Shown here: piece after piece, positions 8,928 to 18,270 of the stretch
Layout: the number at the start of each line of letters is the position of its first letter
Numbering within the stretch: position 1 is the first letter of the stretch
Assembly: GCA_009695195.1 (NCBI GenBank)
Contig: SIBJ01000007.1
Location: 1-64,000 of the forward strand
Reading direction: 5' to 3'
DNA length: 64,000 nt
DNA from: Pedosphaera sp.
Lineage (GTDB): Bacteria; Verrucomicrobiota; Verrucomicrobiia; Limisphaerales; JADLHS01
Notes under the pieces: generated by a model
What the model was told of the DNA's origin: nothing
Seen by the model: the letters and a program-made list of their open reading frames with translations, nothing else
Database searches by the model: none
Made by a program: the position numbers and the translations under genes

Positions 8928-10601
8928 ATGGACCCGGTAAACGATCGCTGGCCACGTCAGATCAAGTTCATTGTCGGTAATGAAGCGGCCGAGCGTTTCA
9001 GTTTTTACGGGATGAAGAGCATCCTCGCGCTCTACATCACGACAGCGCTGCTCCAGACCAAAGACCGCGCCACCACGATCATTCACTTGTTCGTGTTCGC
9101 CGTTTACTTCATGCCGCTGTTTGGCGCGTGGCTCTCAGACCGCATCTGGGGGCGTTACCGCACGATACTCTGGATTTCGCTGTTCTACTGCGCCGGGCAC
9201 GGAGTGCTGGCCACGAGCGATCTGTTCACCTCGGTGGACGCGAAGTTGATCTGTCTTTATGTGGGGCTGAGCCTGATTGCTTTCGGTTCGGGTGGCATCA
9301 AGCCCTGCGTGAGCGCGTTCATGGGCGACCAGTTTGAATCCACCCACAGCACGCTGGTTCGCAAAGCCTACGCCGCGTTCTATTTTTCAATCAACTTCGG
9401 TTCGTTCTTTTCGTACCTCGTGATTCCATGGGTCGCGGCCAAGCCAGCGGAACTGGCGCAGGACGCGGGCACTCTCGACCGGTGGTTGTGGCAACTCAAG
9501 CACGCAGGCTTCACGGGCTACAGTTGGGCGTTCGGCGTGCCGGGAATTTTGATGGCCTTGGCGACGCTGATTTTCTGGCTGGGCACAAAGCATTACGTCC
9601 GCAAACCGCCAGCGCGCGAAACCCGCACGGCGGGTTTCTTTATGGTCTTCCTCGCCGCATTCCGCAACCTGAGCGGCGGTGCTTCCGGCTTGCGGCTGTC
9701 GGCGTTGGCGAGCGCGCTGACTTCTGCTGTGCTCCCGTTGCTGGCGATGGTCGGGATGGTCTTTGTGGCGCTGCAACAACACCTTTCTCCCGTGGCCAAA
9801 GTGATTGGTTGGACCGCGTTGGGCTGCATCGGGCTTTGGTACGTGCTGTTGCTGGTTGCGAGCGTTTCCAAACGTTCCGAACTTCCGGACGCCTTCTGGC
9901 AATGCGCGGGTCGGCGCTTCTCCGCAACTGAAATCAACGCCGCCAAGTCCGTGTCACCGATTCTCGGGGTGTTTGCCTTCGTGGTGCCGTTCTGGGCGCT
10001 GTTCGACCAATCCAATTCCACTTGGGTATTGCAAGGCGCGCAGATGCAGCCGTTCCAGTTTGTGGGTTTGACCATCGGCGCAGAACAGATGCAATCGCTC
10101 AATCCGCTGCTGGTGATGATCCTCGTGCCGCTGCTCACCTGGGGCGCGTATCCCTTCTGCGAGAAACTGGGATGGCGCGTCTCCCCGTTGCGGCGCATCT
10201 CGGTGGGATTGCTGATGACGGGCTTTTCGTTCGTAATGGTGGCCTGGTTGCAACAACGCCTCGAAACGGGTCACACGTTGAGCCTTGCGTGGCAGTGTTT
10301 TCCCTACGTCATCCTCACTGCGGGTGAAGTGCTGGTGTCCACCACGGGACTGGAATTCGCCTACACGCAGGCCGCGCCTTCCATGAAAAGCACCATCATG
10401 AGTTTCTGGCTGCTGACGATCGCGATGGGGAATCTGCTGGTCACGACCATCACGCAACTGGGCGGTGGCCACGGCGACGCGAGCGTTTCCTCGGGCCGGT
10501 TTTATCTCTACGCCGGAATGATGATGGCGGCAGGGGTGTTGTTCGTTTTCATCGCCGCTCGCTATCACTACCGCGACGAGGCGACACCTTCCGGCAGTTG
10601 A
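8928..10601 (+). CDS. POT-family proton-coupled peptide transporter
   Basis: A 557-residue polytopic membrane protein of the POT/PTR2 family, which imports di- and tripeptides with protons. The family motif ExxERFxYYG appears as NEAAERFSFYG near the N terminus. The second signature covers GSGGIKPCVSAFMGDQF, and EVLVSTTGLEFAYTQAAPSMKS in the C-terminal half corresponds to the conserved POT helix 10 region. About 12-14 hydrophobic segments can be counted. The start is the ATG before DPVNDRWPRQIKF. The open frame upstream is not transporter-like. GC content returns to the window norm here. Confidence 0.9.
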   Translation: MDPVNDRWPRQIKFIVGNEAAERFSFYGMKSILALYITTALLQTKDRATTIIHLFVFAVYFMPLFGAWLSDRIWGRYRTILWISLFYCAGHGVLATSDLFTSVDAKLICLYVGLSLIAFGSGGIKPCVSAFMGDQFESTHSTLVRKAYAAFYFSINFGSFFSYLVIPWVAAKPAELAQDAGTLDRWLWQLKHAGFTGYSWAFGVPGILMALATLIFWLGTKHYVRKPPARETRTAGFFMVFLAAFRNLSGGASGLRLSALASALTSAVLPLLAMVGMVFVALQQHLSPVAKVIGWTALGCIGLWYVLLLVASVSKRSELPDAFWQCAGRRFSATEINAAKSVSPILGVFAFVVPFWALFDQSNSTWVLQGAQMQPFQFVGLTIGAEQMQSLNPLLVMILVPLLTWGAYPFCEKLGWRVSPLRRISVGLLMTGFSFVMVAWLQQRLETGHTLSLAWQCFPYVILTAGEVLVSTTGLEFAYTQAAPSMKSTIMSFWLLTIAMGNLLVTTITQLGGGHGDASVSSGRFYLYAGMMMAAGVLFVFIAARYHYRDEATPSGS

Positions 10602-10636
10602 TCCGCAAATCCCCGGGCGGTATGCGGCAAACCGTC

Positions 10637-10957
10637 TTAACGGAAAGACGGATGGCGGCTCAATATTCCGGCGACCGTTACGCGCCCGCTGCGTTGGATG
10701 TCTTGTTGCGTGATGACCACGACGGGCGAGGCGGTCTTCAGGATGCGCTGCGAGGGATCAATCTTTTGCGGGATGTTTGAACCCGTGATGATCACCTTGG
10801 TTTCCTTTGGTGTCTTCTTTTTTGCGGACGACGCGGCGGCTTCCTTCGATTTGGCGTCCCCGGCGCTCGCAAGGCTGGGCGAGAGACACGCGCCCACCAC
10901 GGCGAGGCAGCAGATCATCCGGCGGTAACGGTGCTGATGTAGTGGATGAATTTTCAT
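10637..10957 (-). CDS. Small TonB-receptor plug-only protein
   Basis: A 106-residue protein with an N-terminal signal (CLAVVGACLSPSLASAG), a Lys/Ala-rich linker and the start of a TonB-receptor plug, ETKVIITGSNIPQ followed by SPVVVITQQDIQRSG. It then ends at RHPSFR without any beta-barrel. It lies downstream of the large receptor on the same strand, beyond a hairpin terminator. It may be a remnant of a second receptor or a genuine stand-alone plug protein. The frame is clean, with a plausible signal peptide and a normal stop. Confidence 0.55.
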   Translation of the reverse strand: MKIHPLHQHRYRRMICCLAVVGACLSPSLASAGDAKSKEAAASSAKKKTPKETKVIITGSNIPQKIDPSQRILKTASPVVVITQQDIQRSGRVTVAGILSRHPSFR

Positions 10958-11008
10958 GGTGCTGTGAATCTATCCCACCGGATTCCCGACGCAACGGCTT
11001 TTTTCAAG

Positions 11009-11046
11009 ACAAACAAAAAGGCCGACTCCGTTTCGCGGAGTCGGCC
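11009..11046 (-). terminator. Rho-independent terminator of the TonB-dependent receptor gene
   Basis: A perfect 11-bp stem with a 5-base loop (GGCCGACTCCG and its complement, 11020-11046) is followed, on the minus strand, by a T-rich run TTTTTGTTTGTC. It lies 20 bases beyond the stop codon of the receptor gene, in the expected place and direction. Confidence 0.9.
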
Positions 11047-11066
11047 CGTGGCGGCAAGTGGCCGGC

Positions 11067-13829
11067 TTAGAATTTCTTGGTGACCGAAACGTACCAGAAT
11101 CGCTGGCGCAGGTCGTGCGTGTCGCGGTCGTAGTTGTCCGCAAAGGCACCGATCACCAACGGCGGTACTTCGTCGGTGACGTTGATGCAACCGACCGTGA
11201 ATTTGGTGTTGTTCGCCCATTCGTGCTTGGAATCTTTGATTTCGTAGCTGGCCTGCAGGTCCAGCGTGATGACGCTGTCCACGCGGCGTTTGAAGCCGAT
11301 GGCAGCGGTGTCATCCAGATACGAATCAATGTAATAAGCCGTGGCCCCGAACTCGAAGCCGTTCATTGCCCAGATGCCGGCGATGTTGCCGCGCAGACGC
11401 GGAATCGTGCCCAAGCCGAATCCCTGTGAAGGATCAACGAAGTCACCAAGGCGGTCGCTGAGACCCTGGCCCGGAACGTTCTCCTGATCGAAGCGATACA
11501 CGTAGCTCGCGTCCAACGCGAGGGTGAACGTACCGTATTTCTCAGTCGGGATGTCGTAGCGGGCGCCGAAGTCAAAGCCTTCAATGATGCGCTGGCTCAA
11601 ATTGAGCGTGGGTGAGGAGAGCGATTGATAGATTTCCGGACTGTTCGGATCGGCGACGATCCGGTTGGCAAACACCGCGTTCGGGTCAAACGGCCCGCCA
11701 TCCGCGAAGTTCTGGTCCAGAATCAACTGGTCCGCCGAATTCGGCACGTTCTCCTGTTCGATGCGATACCAGTCCAGGCTGACGGTGAGGTTCTTCAAAC
11801 CATTGGGCGTGAAAACGATGCCGGCGGTGAAGTTCTCCGCCGTTTCCGGTTTGAGGTTCGGATTGCCCGAGCGAATCGTGCGAATCTGCGTGAAGGCGAA
11901 GGGATCGGTCGGTCCGCGCATGGGATCGGCGAAGACGACCGGGTTGCGCAGTTCGGGGAAGTCTTCGCTGGGCAGCGTGTAGAGGTCCGAGAACGTGGGG
12001 GCACGGAACGACGTGGAATAGGAGCCACGAACGGTGAGGCTCTCGTCAATGGGCTGCCATCGGACCGTCACCTTGGGATTCCAAGTCTCGCCGAAGTCGC
12101 TATACCTGTCATAGCGACCGGCGGGCCTGATTTCGAGACTGTGGAACGCGGGAACTTCCTTCTCCTTTGAAAAGATCGGAATGTTCACTTCGGCGAAAAT
12201 GCTGCTCACGTTGCGCGTGCCATACAGCGGGGCCGCCTGATTGAAACCGACCAGATTGCCGCTCTGTTGCAGGAAGTCCGGCTCATACGCCAGCCGCTCT
12301 TCCTTGTAGCTGGCGCCTACCGCGAAGGCCACCGGGCCGGCCGGCAGGTCAAACGAATCGCCACGCACGGTTGCGTCCACGCTCCAGAGGTCTTGGTCGG
12401 CGAAGGTGAACATGGGTTGCCGGATTTCGTCCAGAAGAGCCGCCGAAACGGTTTGGCGACCGAACGGATTGAAAGCGTCAGACGTCGTGCGATTGATGGC
12501 TGTCTGGGCAGCGGCGATACTGAAGTCGCCGCCGAGTCTTTCCACGCGTCGGTCACGGGCGTAGAGGAACGCCGTTTCCCAGTTGATCGAGGTATCCGGG
12601 ACCTGGCCGCGGACACCGGTCACGATACGGAACGCGTCCGCCGAGATTTCATCCGTGCGCGGTCCGAGTTCGACCAGGCGGTAGGACCAACTGCTGATGG
12701 CCACACCGAACGGATTGTAAAAATTGTCCGCGGGAATCGTTGCGGGCGAGAACGCCGAGTTGAATGGCGTGGGTGCCGATTGGTTGTAACTCAAGGTGTG
12801 GGAATAGCTGCCCTCGGCGAAGAACTTCAGCGCGTCTCCGATCAACTGCCGTTCGCCATTGGCGAAGAAGTGATAGCGTTCGGACGGGCGAATCGCCGGG
12901 GTGTACAGCGGGAAGGGGAAACGATCCGAGTTCACGAACAAGCGATAGTCGCTGGCCGAAAAGCGCCCGTCCTCATCGGGCACGGCATTATTATTGACAT
13001 GCACGCGAACGAGCGCGTCGGGGGTCTTGTTCTGGTCGTAGAGACTTTCATTGTTCGCCGCGTCGTTGCGCACGTTGAAACCGCCGGGATTGCTCGTCGC
13101 GCTCGTGCTGGAGGTGTTGTTGAGGTCTGGCTTCGAACGCGAGCGGTCGCTGCTGTAAAGCGCGTTCTGCTTGTAGAAACTGGCGCCCACCAGCAAGGAA
13201 GATTTCTCGTCCGCGCTGCCGGTGATCACCGAATACGTCTGGGTGCCGGCGTCGGTGTCGGTCGTGTTGCCGTAGTAGGCGCTGAAATCAGTGCCGTTGT
13301 AGTTTTTCTTGAGGATGAAGTTCACCACGCCGGCCACGGCATCCGCGCCGTAGAGGGCTGAACCGCCATCCTTGAGAATTTCAACCCGTTCGATCGCGGC
13401 CAGCGGGATCGTATTGAGATCCACGGTCGAGCCGTCGAAGAAGGAGTTGGGGGAGGTGCGTCGTCCGTTGATGAGGACGAGCGTGCCGCCGGGGATGCCG
13501 CGCAGGGCGATGGCGGCCGAACCGTCGCCGCCGTTGCCGCGCGAGGAACCGAAGTTGCCGCCGCCGATGGCCGAGGGGATGATCTTGGCCAGTTGTTCGA
13601 GCGTGCGAATGTCGCGCCGTTCCAATTCCACCGCGTTGACCACGGTCACGGGCGTCGCGCCAACCGTCTCTGCGGTTGGGATGAGCTAGCCGGTCACCAC
13701 GACCGTCGGGAGTTTGGAGGGCGTGTTTTGCGCGAGAACGGTCGTCGCGAGGAGAGTTGCGCCACCGAGAACAACTCCCATCAATTTGCCGGCAATACGT
13801 GTGTGTGTTAGAAGCGATTGTTTGCTCAC
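11067..13829 (-). pseudogene. TonB-dependent outer-membrane receptor interrupted by an in-frame TAG
   Basis: Downstream of 13649 the frame encodes about 860 residues of a TonB-dependent receptor: plug (LRGIPGGTLVLINGRR, VEILKDGGSALYGADAVAG) and a 22-strand-type barrel ending in aromatic FWYVSVTKKF. The signal peptide is missing from that frame but lies directly upstream in the same frame. A GTG at 13829 starts SKQSLLTHTRIAGK, then a hydrophobic segment ending TVLAQ, then LPTVVVTG. Next comes TAG (13688-13686), then LIPTAETVGATPV. Receptors of this kind read VTGSLIPTAE, so one serine codon has become amber. Either the gene is dead, the stop is read through, or the base call is wrong. tonB-exbB-exbD lie divergently upstream. 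Confidence 0.8.
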
Positions 13830-14066
13830 AACTTTCTTGGATTAGGGTTAACCGTGTTTTCGAGGCGTATTTATCTCCGCTCGCGCCGCGATGCAAGAGA
13901 AATTTACTCACCGGCAAAAGATTAAGTTGCGCCGTCGCCGGACGTAATTAACCTTTCCCCGCTGGCCGGTGCGGAAATCCACCCGTTCTGCCCGCTAAAG
14001 CACGCATGTTATTGCAGTTACATTTCGGCCAAACCTGATTCCCCGGGCTTCGGCGACACAATTCTC

Positions 14067-14783
14067 ATGGACTTCCCCACCGCCACCGCAAACGCCGGTT
14101 CGTTCACCGAGGCCTCGGATCTGTCCAAACTCTGTCTCCCGCTGGAGTACCAGGACGCCAATCGTCGTCTCGCGTGGATCAATTCCATCTGCGTTTTATT
14201 CCTCGCCATCGGATTCGTCGGCCTCAAACCGCCCCAGGTTCACGTCCGGCTTTTGTCTGAAGTCACCGAAATTATCCCCATCGTCATCACGCCGCCCGAC
14301 GACACCCCGCCGCCGCCAAAAACCGAACAACCCCCGGACCCGGAACCGCAAGACCTCACGACGGAAACTCCGGTCGTGGCCGTCGTGGTCGCCGCCGACC
14401 CCGCCGCCGCCGCCTTTGCCGTGCCCGTGGAAGGTCCGGTCATTCTCGCGCCAGCGCGCTATGCCGCTCCGCCACCGAAAAATCTCAGCCCGCCGAATTT
14501 GAAACCGACCGCGTTAAACTCCTCCGAGGAAGATTGGGGCGGAGCTTCGGGTAAAATCGAGTATCCCGCCCTGGCATTGCGAAATCGCTACCAAGGCACC
14601 GTCTCGATGGAAATCACGTTTGACGCCTCTGGCGGACTTATGTCTGTTAACGTAACCAAGAGCTCTGGCTACAGCATTCTCGACAACGCGGCGGTGGAGA
14701 AAATTAAAAGCGGTCTTCGCTTGCGCGTAGCCCCCGGCCAAATAAAGGTGGTCACAAAGGATTACGTCTTCCGCCTGCCGTGA
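14067..14783 (+). CDS. tonB: TonB energy-transducing protein
   Basis: A 238-residue protein with one membrane anchor (INSICVLFLAIGFVGL, residues about 38-54). A Pro-rich spacer with PPDDTPPPPKTEQPPDPEP and Ala/Val-rich stretches follows, then a C-terminal TonB domain (YPALALRNRYQGTVSMEITF...VTKSSGYSILDNAAVEKIK). It couples the proton-driven ExbB/ExbD motor to outer-membrane receptors. exbB and exbD follow in order on the same strand. The likely client, the interrupted receptor, is encoded divergently about 240 bp away. The cytoplasmic N-terminal segment is longer than in E. coli TonB. Confidence 0.88.
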   Translation: MDFPTATANAGSFTEASDLSKLCLPLEYQDANRRLAWINSICVLFLAIGFVGLKPPQVHVRLLSEVTEIIPIVITPPDDTPPPPKTEQPPDPEPQDLTTETPVVAVVVAADPAAAAFAVPVEGPVILAPARYAAPPPKNLSPPNLKPTALNSSEEDWGGASGKIEYPALALRNRYQGTVSMEITFDASGGLMSVNVTKSSGYSILDNAAVEKIKSGLRLRVAPGQIKVVTKDYVFRLP

Positions 14784-14894
14784 ATCAACCCCAATTCATC
14801 ATGGACAACCCGATTCCTCTTTTCTTACGCTGAAAAATCGAACGAACCAAAACTAATTGCTGATCCAAAACCCGTTTGAATCAAACTCTGTCGT

Positions 14895-15551
14895 ATGTTT
14901 GCCAACATCCTCATCCATTACTTTGAAGCCGGCGGCCCGATCATGTGGCCCATCCTGGTTTCGGGCATCGTCGCCGTCGCCGTCGTCGGCGAACGCTCCT
15001 TCTGGTGGTGGCGCGAAAGCCGCCGCCGCGATCCCCAGACCCTCGAAAAACTTTTCGCCGCGCTCGAAGGCGGTGACTTCGCCGAAGCCTCCCGACTTTC
15101 CAAGGGCTCCGACGATCCGGTCATTCGCATGATCTGGCACGGCATGAACCATTACCACTCCTCGCTGACGGGCGCGCTCACCGTCGCGGCGGGTGCCGAA
15201 CTGCAAAAAGCCGGGCGCTTCCTCGTCGTCATGGACACGCTCGTCACCCTCGCGCCCTTGCTCGGACTGCTCGGCACCGTCGCGGGAATTTTCCGCACCT
15301 TCATCGCGCTGGGCAGCCAAAGCGTCGAAGGTGCCATGGGCTCGATCACCGGTGGCATCGGCGAAGCGCTCATTGCCACCATGTGCGGTTTGGGCATTGC
15401 GATCGTGGCGCTGGTGCCCTACAACTTCTTCACCCGCAAAGTCGCCCAACTGCACTTTGAACTGGAATCCGGCGCGACCAACGTCGAAGTCATGGTCGCC
15501 ACCGCGAAGCAACGCGGATTTGAAACCCAGGTCTTCCGCCGGGAAAACTGA
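14895..15551 (+). CDS. exbB: ExbB/TolQ/MotA-family proton channel protein
   Basis: A 218-residue membrane protein with three hydrophobic segments (about residues 15-33, 111-135 and 155-180). It contains the family core LVTLAPLLGLLGTVAGIFRTF and the downstream GGIGEALIATMCGLGIAIVA helix that lines the channel with ExbD. It forms the pentameric stator of the TonB motor in the inner membrane. Its position between tonB and exbD supports the ExbB assignment over TolQ. Confidence 0.9.
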   Translation: MFANILIHYFEAGGPIMWPILVSGIVAVAVVGERSFWWWRESRRRDPQTLEKLFAALEGGDFAEASRLSKGSDDPVIRMIWHGMNHYHSSLTGALTVAAGAELQKAGRFLVVMDTLVTLAPLLGLLGTVAGIFRTFIALGSQSVEGAMGSITGGIGEALIATMCGLGIAIVALVPYNFFTRKVAQLHFELESGATNVEVMVATAKQRGFETQVFRREN

Positions 15552-15584
15552 ACCGCGCCCGCCCCGCCGGCGACCTTCCACACC

Positions 15585-16004
15585 ATGAAATTCGGCTCTC
15601 CTCTCCCGGAAAAAAAAGCGCGCATCGAGATCATCCCGCTCATTGACATCATGTTCTTTCTCCTCGCCTCGTTCATGATGGCCAGCCTCACGATGATCAA
15701 GATGCAGTCCATCAAGATGGACCTCCCCACCGCCACCATGGCCTCGCGCGATTTCAAACCCGACATCGTCAACATCTCCGTGGACAAATCCGGCGAAGTC
15801 TTCGTCGAAAAAAAACAGGTGAATGTCGTGGACCTGCGCAGCTACCTCTCGAACAAATTCCGCGTGAACACCAACGTCCCCGTTTACATCAGCGGCGACA
15901 AGGACGCCACGCACGGCGCCGTCATCCGCGTGTTGGACATTGTCCGGCGGGAAGGCATCCAGAAAGTCTCCTTCGCCATCTCGCCGCCGCAGCCAACGAA
16001 ATAA
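15585..16004 (+). CDS. exbD: ExbD/TolR-family biopolymer transport protein
   Basis: A 139-residue protein with one N-terminal transmembrane segment carrying the conserved proton-carrying aspartate, in IEIIPLIDIMFFLLASFMM. A periplasmic ExbD domain follows (INISVDKSGEVFVEKK..., then VPVYISGDKDATHGAVIRVL). It is the ExbB partner in the TonB motor. The gap to exbB is 33 bp and the genes form a tonB-exbB-exbD operon. Confidence 0.9.
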   Translation: MKFGSPLPEKKARIEIIPLIDIMFFLLASFMMASLTMIKMQSIKMDLPTATMASRDFKPDIVNISVDKSGEVFVEKKQVNVVDLRSYLSNKFRVNTNVPVYISGDKDATHGAVIRVLDIVRREGIQKVSFAISPPQPTK

Positions 16005-16057
16005 TCCCGCCGCCTTCCGCAACATCTTCGGGAATGGGGTAGTCGGTGGTGATGCAT

Positions 16058-16157
16058 TTCGGCTGTAGGGCACGACGTCAGGAGTGCTTCAGCGGAACGA
16101 CTCGTCACCTCGTCACCTACAATCCCTGAAAACGTACCACTACCGGGTCGTCCGTCG
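16058..16157. repeat. 100-bp dispersed repeat, copy A
   Basis: This intergenic sequence is about 85 percent identical by eye to 45537-45637, from TTCGG-TGTAGGGCACGACGT through CCTACAATCC-TGAAAACG to the C-rich end. It is itself an imperfect palindrome, with TGTAGG at one side and CCTACA at the other. It occupies the gap between exbD and the convergent coiled-coil gene. The second copy lies inside a coding region of the ubiquitin-like operon. Confidence 0.85.
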
Positions 16158-16189
16158 CCTTGGGGCAAATCTGACGGAAGCAAACGAGC

Positions 16190-16717
16190 TTATTTTTTCG
16201 CCGGCGGCGCGTTGGTGGCGGCGGCTTGCGCGTCGTTCCACTTTTGCGCCAGTTCGTTGAACTCCGTGATCAGCTTGTTGTATTTCACCACCGCCTCGTT
16301 CCGGTCGTCGCTCAACTTTTTCATATCTTCGTTCTGCTTCTTCACGTCCTCGTTCTGCTTCTTGATGGCTTCGTTCGCCTGCGCCAGCGCGGCTTTGTGC
16401 GCTTCAATTATTTTCAACCCCTTCTCGACCTCCAGATCGCCCTTCTCCAGGTCCTTCATCATTTTCGCGATCTGGGTCTTGTTGCTCTTCACCGTCTCGG
16501 TCAATTCGTTCTTGAGGCCGTCGAGCCGTTTGATCTCCTCGTTGTTCCGCTTCACATCGGCCTGGAGCGCCTGGATGCTTTCCTTCAGGTCATGCTGGAC
16601 GTCTTCGCGCTTCTGGATGTTCGTCCGCAAGCCGGCTTCGACATGCCATTGGTAAACGCACAAGGCGCAGAGACTCAGCGCCAGAACGATCAACAGGGTT
16701 TGCAGCGGATTCTTCAT
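16190..16717 (-). CDS. Membrane-anchored coiled-coil protein
   Basis: A 175-residue protein with an N-terminal hydrophobic segment (TLLIVLALSLCALCVYQW) and a long, highly charged helical region from residue 35 to about 165, rich in Glu, Lys and Asn. Repeats such as KKQNEDVKKQNEDMKKL are typical of coiled coils. A short Ala/Pro tail ends it. It probably sits in the inner membrane with the coil in the periplasm. No family or function is recognised. It is convergent with exbD and 155 bp upstream of the NamZ-like gene on the same strand. Confidence 0.7.
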   Translation of the reverse strand: MKNPLQTLLIVLALSLCALCVYQWHVEAGLRTNIQKREDVQHDLKESIQALQADVKRNNEEIKRLDGLKNELTETVKSNKTQIAKMMKDLEKGDLEVEKGLKIIEAHKAALAQANEAIKKQNEDVKKQNEDMKKLSDDRNEAVVKYNKLITEFNELAQKWNDAQAAATNAPPAKK

Positions 16718-16795
16718 GTTCGTCTGATAGAATGTGCTTTGAGGTTCGCAACTTCCCGCGCGCTTGTCAAAGTTTCCATCCCGCCGGGCATTGCC

Positions 16796-18034
16796 TCAAT
16801 ACAACAAATACTTCCGCCGCCGCTCGCGAAATTTCTCCTCGCCCGCCCGCCACGACGCCACGATCTCGGCCGCCGATTTGCCGGACTGCAACGCCAGCCG
16901 CGTGGCGTCCGTGCCGTTGACCTTGTCGAACATGTCGAACTTTTTGTTCGCCTTCACCGCTTCGTCGAACAGATCGCGGCCCGCCACTTTCTTCAACGCC
17001 TCCATCGCGTAAAAGTTGATCGCCGTCAGCGGCACCTTGCGCGCGTCGGTGAAATAAATCTGCACGCCGGCGATGGGCTGGTTCGAGAACGAGAAATAAT
17101 ACGGCTTGTAACTCACCGGCACGAACTTCACGCCGGGCAGTTGATACGCGTTGAGGGTTTCCGCCAGCTTGTGCTTGTCCACGTCCGGCGCAGCCACACA
17201 TTGGAACGGCAGCGTGTAACCGATGCCAGTGTTCACGCCGCCGATTTCGCCGAGCACGCCCGTCGCGACATAAAACAATGGCGACTCATCGTGCGGCACG
17301 TGCGGCGAACTCGGCGTCCATGGCAATCCCGTGTCGCGCCAGACCATCGAACGCTTCCACCCTTTCAGCGGCACGACCGTGAGCTGGCACGGATTCTTGA
17401 TCCAGCCTTCGGCGTTGATCATGCGCGCCAGTTCGCCGCACGTCAGGCCATAGACGTAAGGCACGTCCCATTTGCTGACGAACGAACGATATTTCTCCGC
17501 CCCGATCATCGGCCCTTCGATGCGTTCGCCGCCGACCGGATTCGGCCGGTCCAGCACGATGAACTCGACGCCGTTCTCCGCGCACGCTTCCATCGCCACG
17601 CCCATCGTGGCGACGAACGTGTACGAACGGCAGCCCGTGTCCTGCAGATCATAGACGAGCGCGTCGAGGCCCTTGAGCATTTCGGCCGTGGGCTTGCGCG
17701 TCTTGCCGTAAAGCGAATGCACCGGCAAGCCCGTGCGCGGGTCCGTGCTGCTCGCGATCTTGTCGCCGGCCCAAACGTCGCCATAGACGCCGTGCTCCGG
17801 CCCGTAGAGCGCAACGAGTTTCACACCCGGCGCCGCGCGCAGAACATCAATCGTGGATTCGAGCCGCGAGTTGATGCCGGACGGATTGGTGATAAGCCCG
17901 ACGCGTTTGCCGGCGAGTTCCTTGAATTTGTGTTGGGCAAGAACTTCGCTGCCGAGTTTGACGCGCGCCGTCTGCCCGGCCGCTACCCACACCGACGACA
18001 AGACAACCATGAGGCCGAGGACAAACTGTTTCAT
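16796..18034 (-). CDS. Exo-beta-N-acetylmuramidase NamZ-like protein (DUF1343)
   Basis: A 412-residue secreted protein: signal peptide MKQFVLGLMVVLSSVWVAAG, then a DUF1343 domain through to the end. Family marks are KRVGLITNPSGI, LVALYGPEHGVYGD, PVHSLYGKTRKPT, LDALVYDLQDTGCRSYTF, VLDRPNPVGG and GEIGGVNTGIGYTLPF. Characterised members (NamZ) remove terminal N-acetylmuramic acid from peptidoglycan fragments during wall recycling. The start is taken at ATG 18034 because the signal peptide begins there. A GTG seven codons upstream is possible. The stretch up to galE holds a palindromic repeat. Confidence 0.87.
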   Translation of the reverse strand: MKQFVLGLMVVLSSVWVAAGQTARVKLGSEVLAQHKFKELAGKRVGLITNPSGINSRLESTIDVLRAAPGVKLVALYGPEHGVYGDVWAGDKIASSTDPRTGLPVHSLYGKTRKPTAEMLKGLDALVYDLQDTGCRSYTFVATMGVAMEACAENGVEFIVLDRPNPVGGERIEGPMIGAEKYRSFVSKWDVPYVYGLTCGELARMINAEGWIKNPCQLTVVPLKGWKRSMVWRDTGLPWTPSSPHVPHDESPLFYVATGVLGEIGGVNTGIGYTLPFQCVAAPDVDKHKLAETLNAYQLPGVKFVPVSYKPYYFSFSNQPIAGVQIYFTDARKVPLTAINFYAMEALKKVAGRDLFDEAVKANKKFDMFDKVNGTDATRLALQSGKSAAEIVASWRAGEEKFRERRRKYLLY

Positions 18035-18135
18035 GCGGCGACGATAAACACGCACACTCCCGCTGCCAACTGTTTTGGTAAATCAACTCCTCGGCGACGC
18101 GGTGACGCTGCCGGGCCGGCGACCGAAGAATTAAA

Positions 18136-18208
18136 CAGAAGCAAACAAAGGAAACGAAGCCATGGGCAAAGCCTGCCTCGATCTCTTCGTTCCCTTCGTT
18201 TCCTTCTG
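18136..18208. repeat. Inverted repeat between namZ-like gene and galE
   Basis: Two 24-base arms at 18136-18159 and 18185-18208 are complementary with four mismatches; the first begins CAGAAGCAAACAAAGGAAAC. They lie in the 236-bp divergent space between the two genes. The purine-rich wording resembles the single arm near 1055-1090. It could form an RNA hairpin in the galE leader. No gene is seen in this gap. Confidence 0.7.
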
Positions 18209-18270
18209 TAGAACTTTGCTGATGAACTTCCCGATTGTGAGTCGCGCTGTTTTCAAACACTCTTTCGCGC

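Noticed and set aside
13686..13688. Genetic-code change (TAG as sense codon)
   Set aside because: TAG ends moxR (27104-27106) and the UBact gene (40085-40087) at family-typical positions, so a general reassignment is unlikely.
16226..18211. 661-codon plus-strand open frame
   Set aside because: It is antisense to the coiled-coil and NamZ-like genes, has no recognisable protein and reflects high GC in the third codon position of the real genes.
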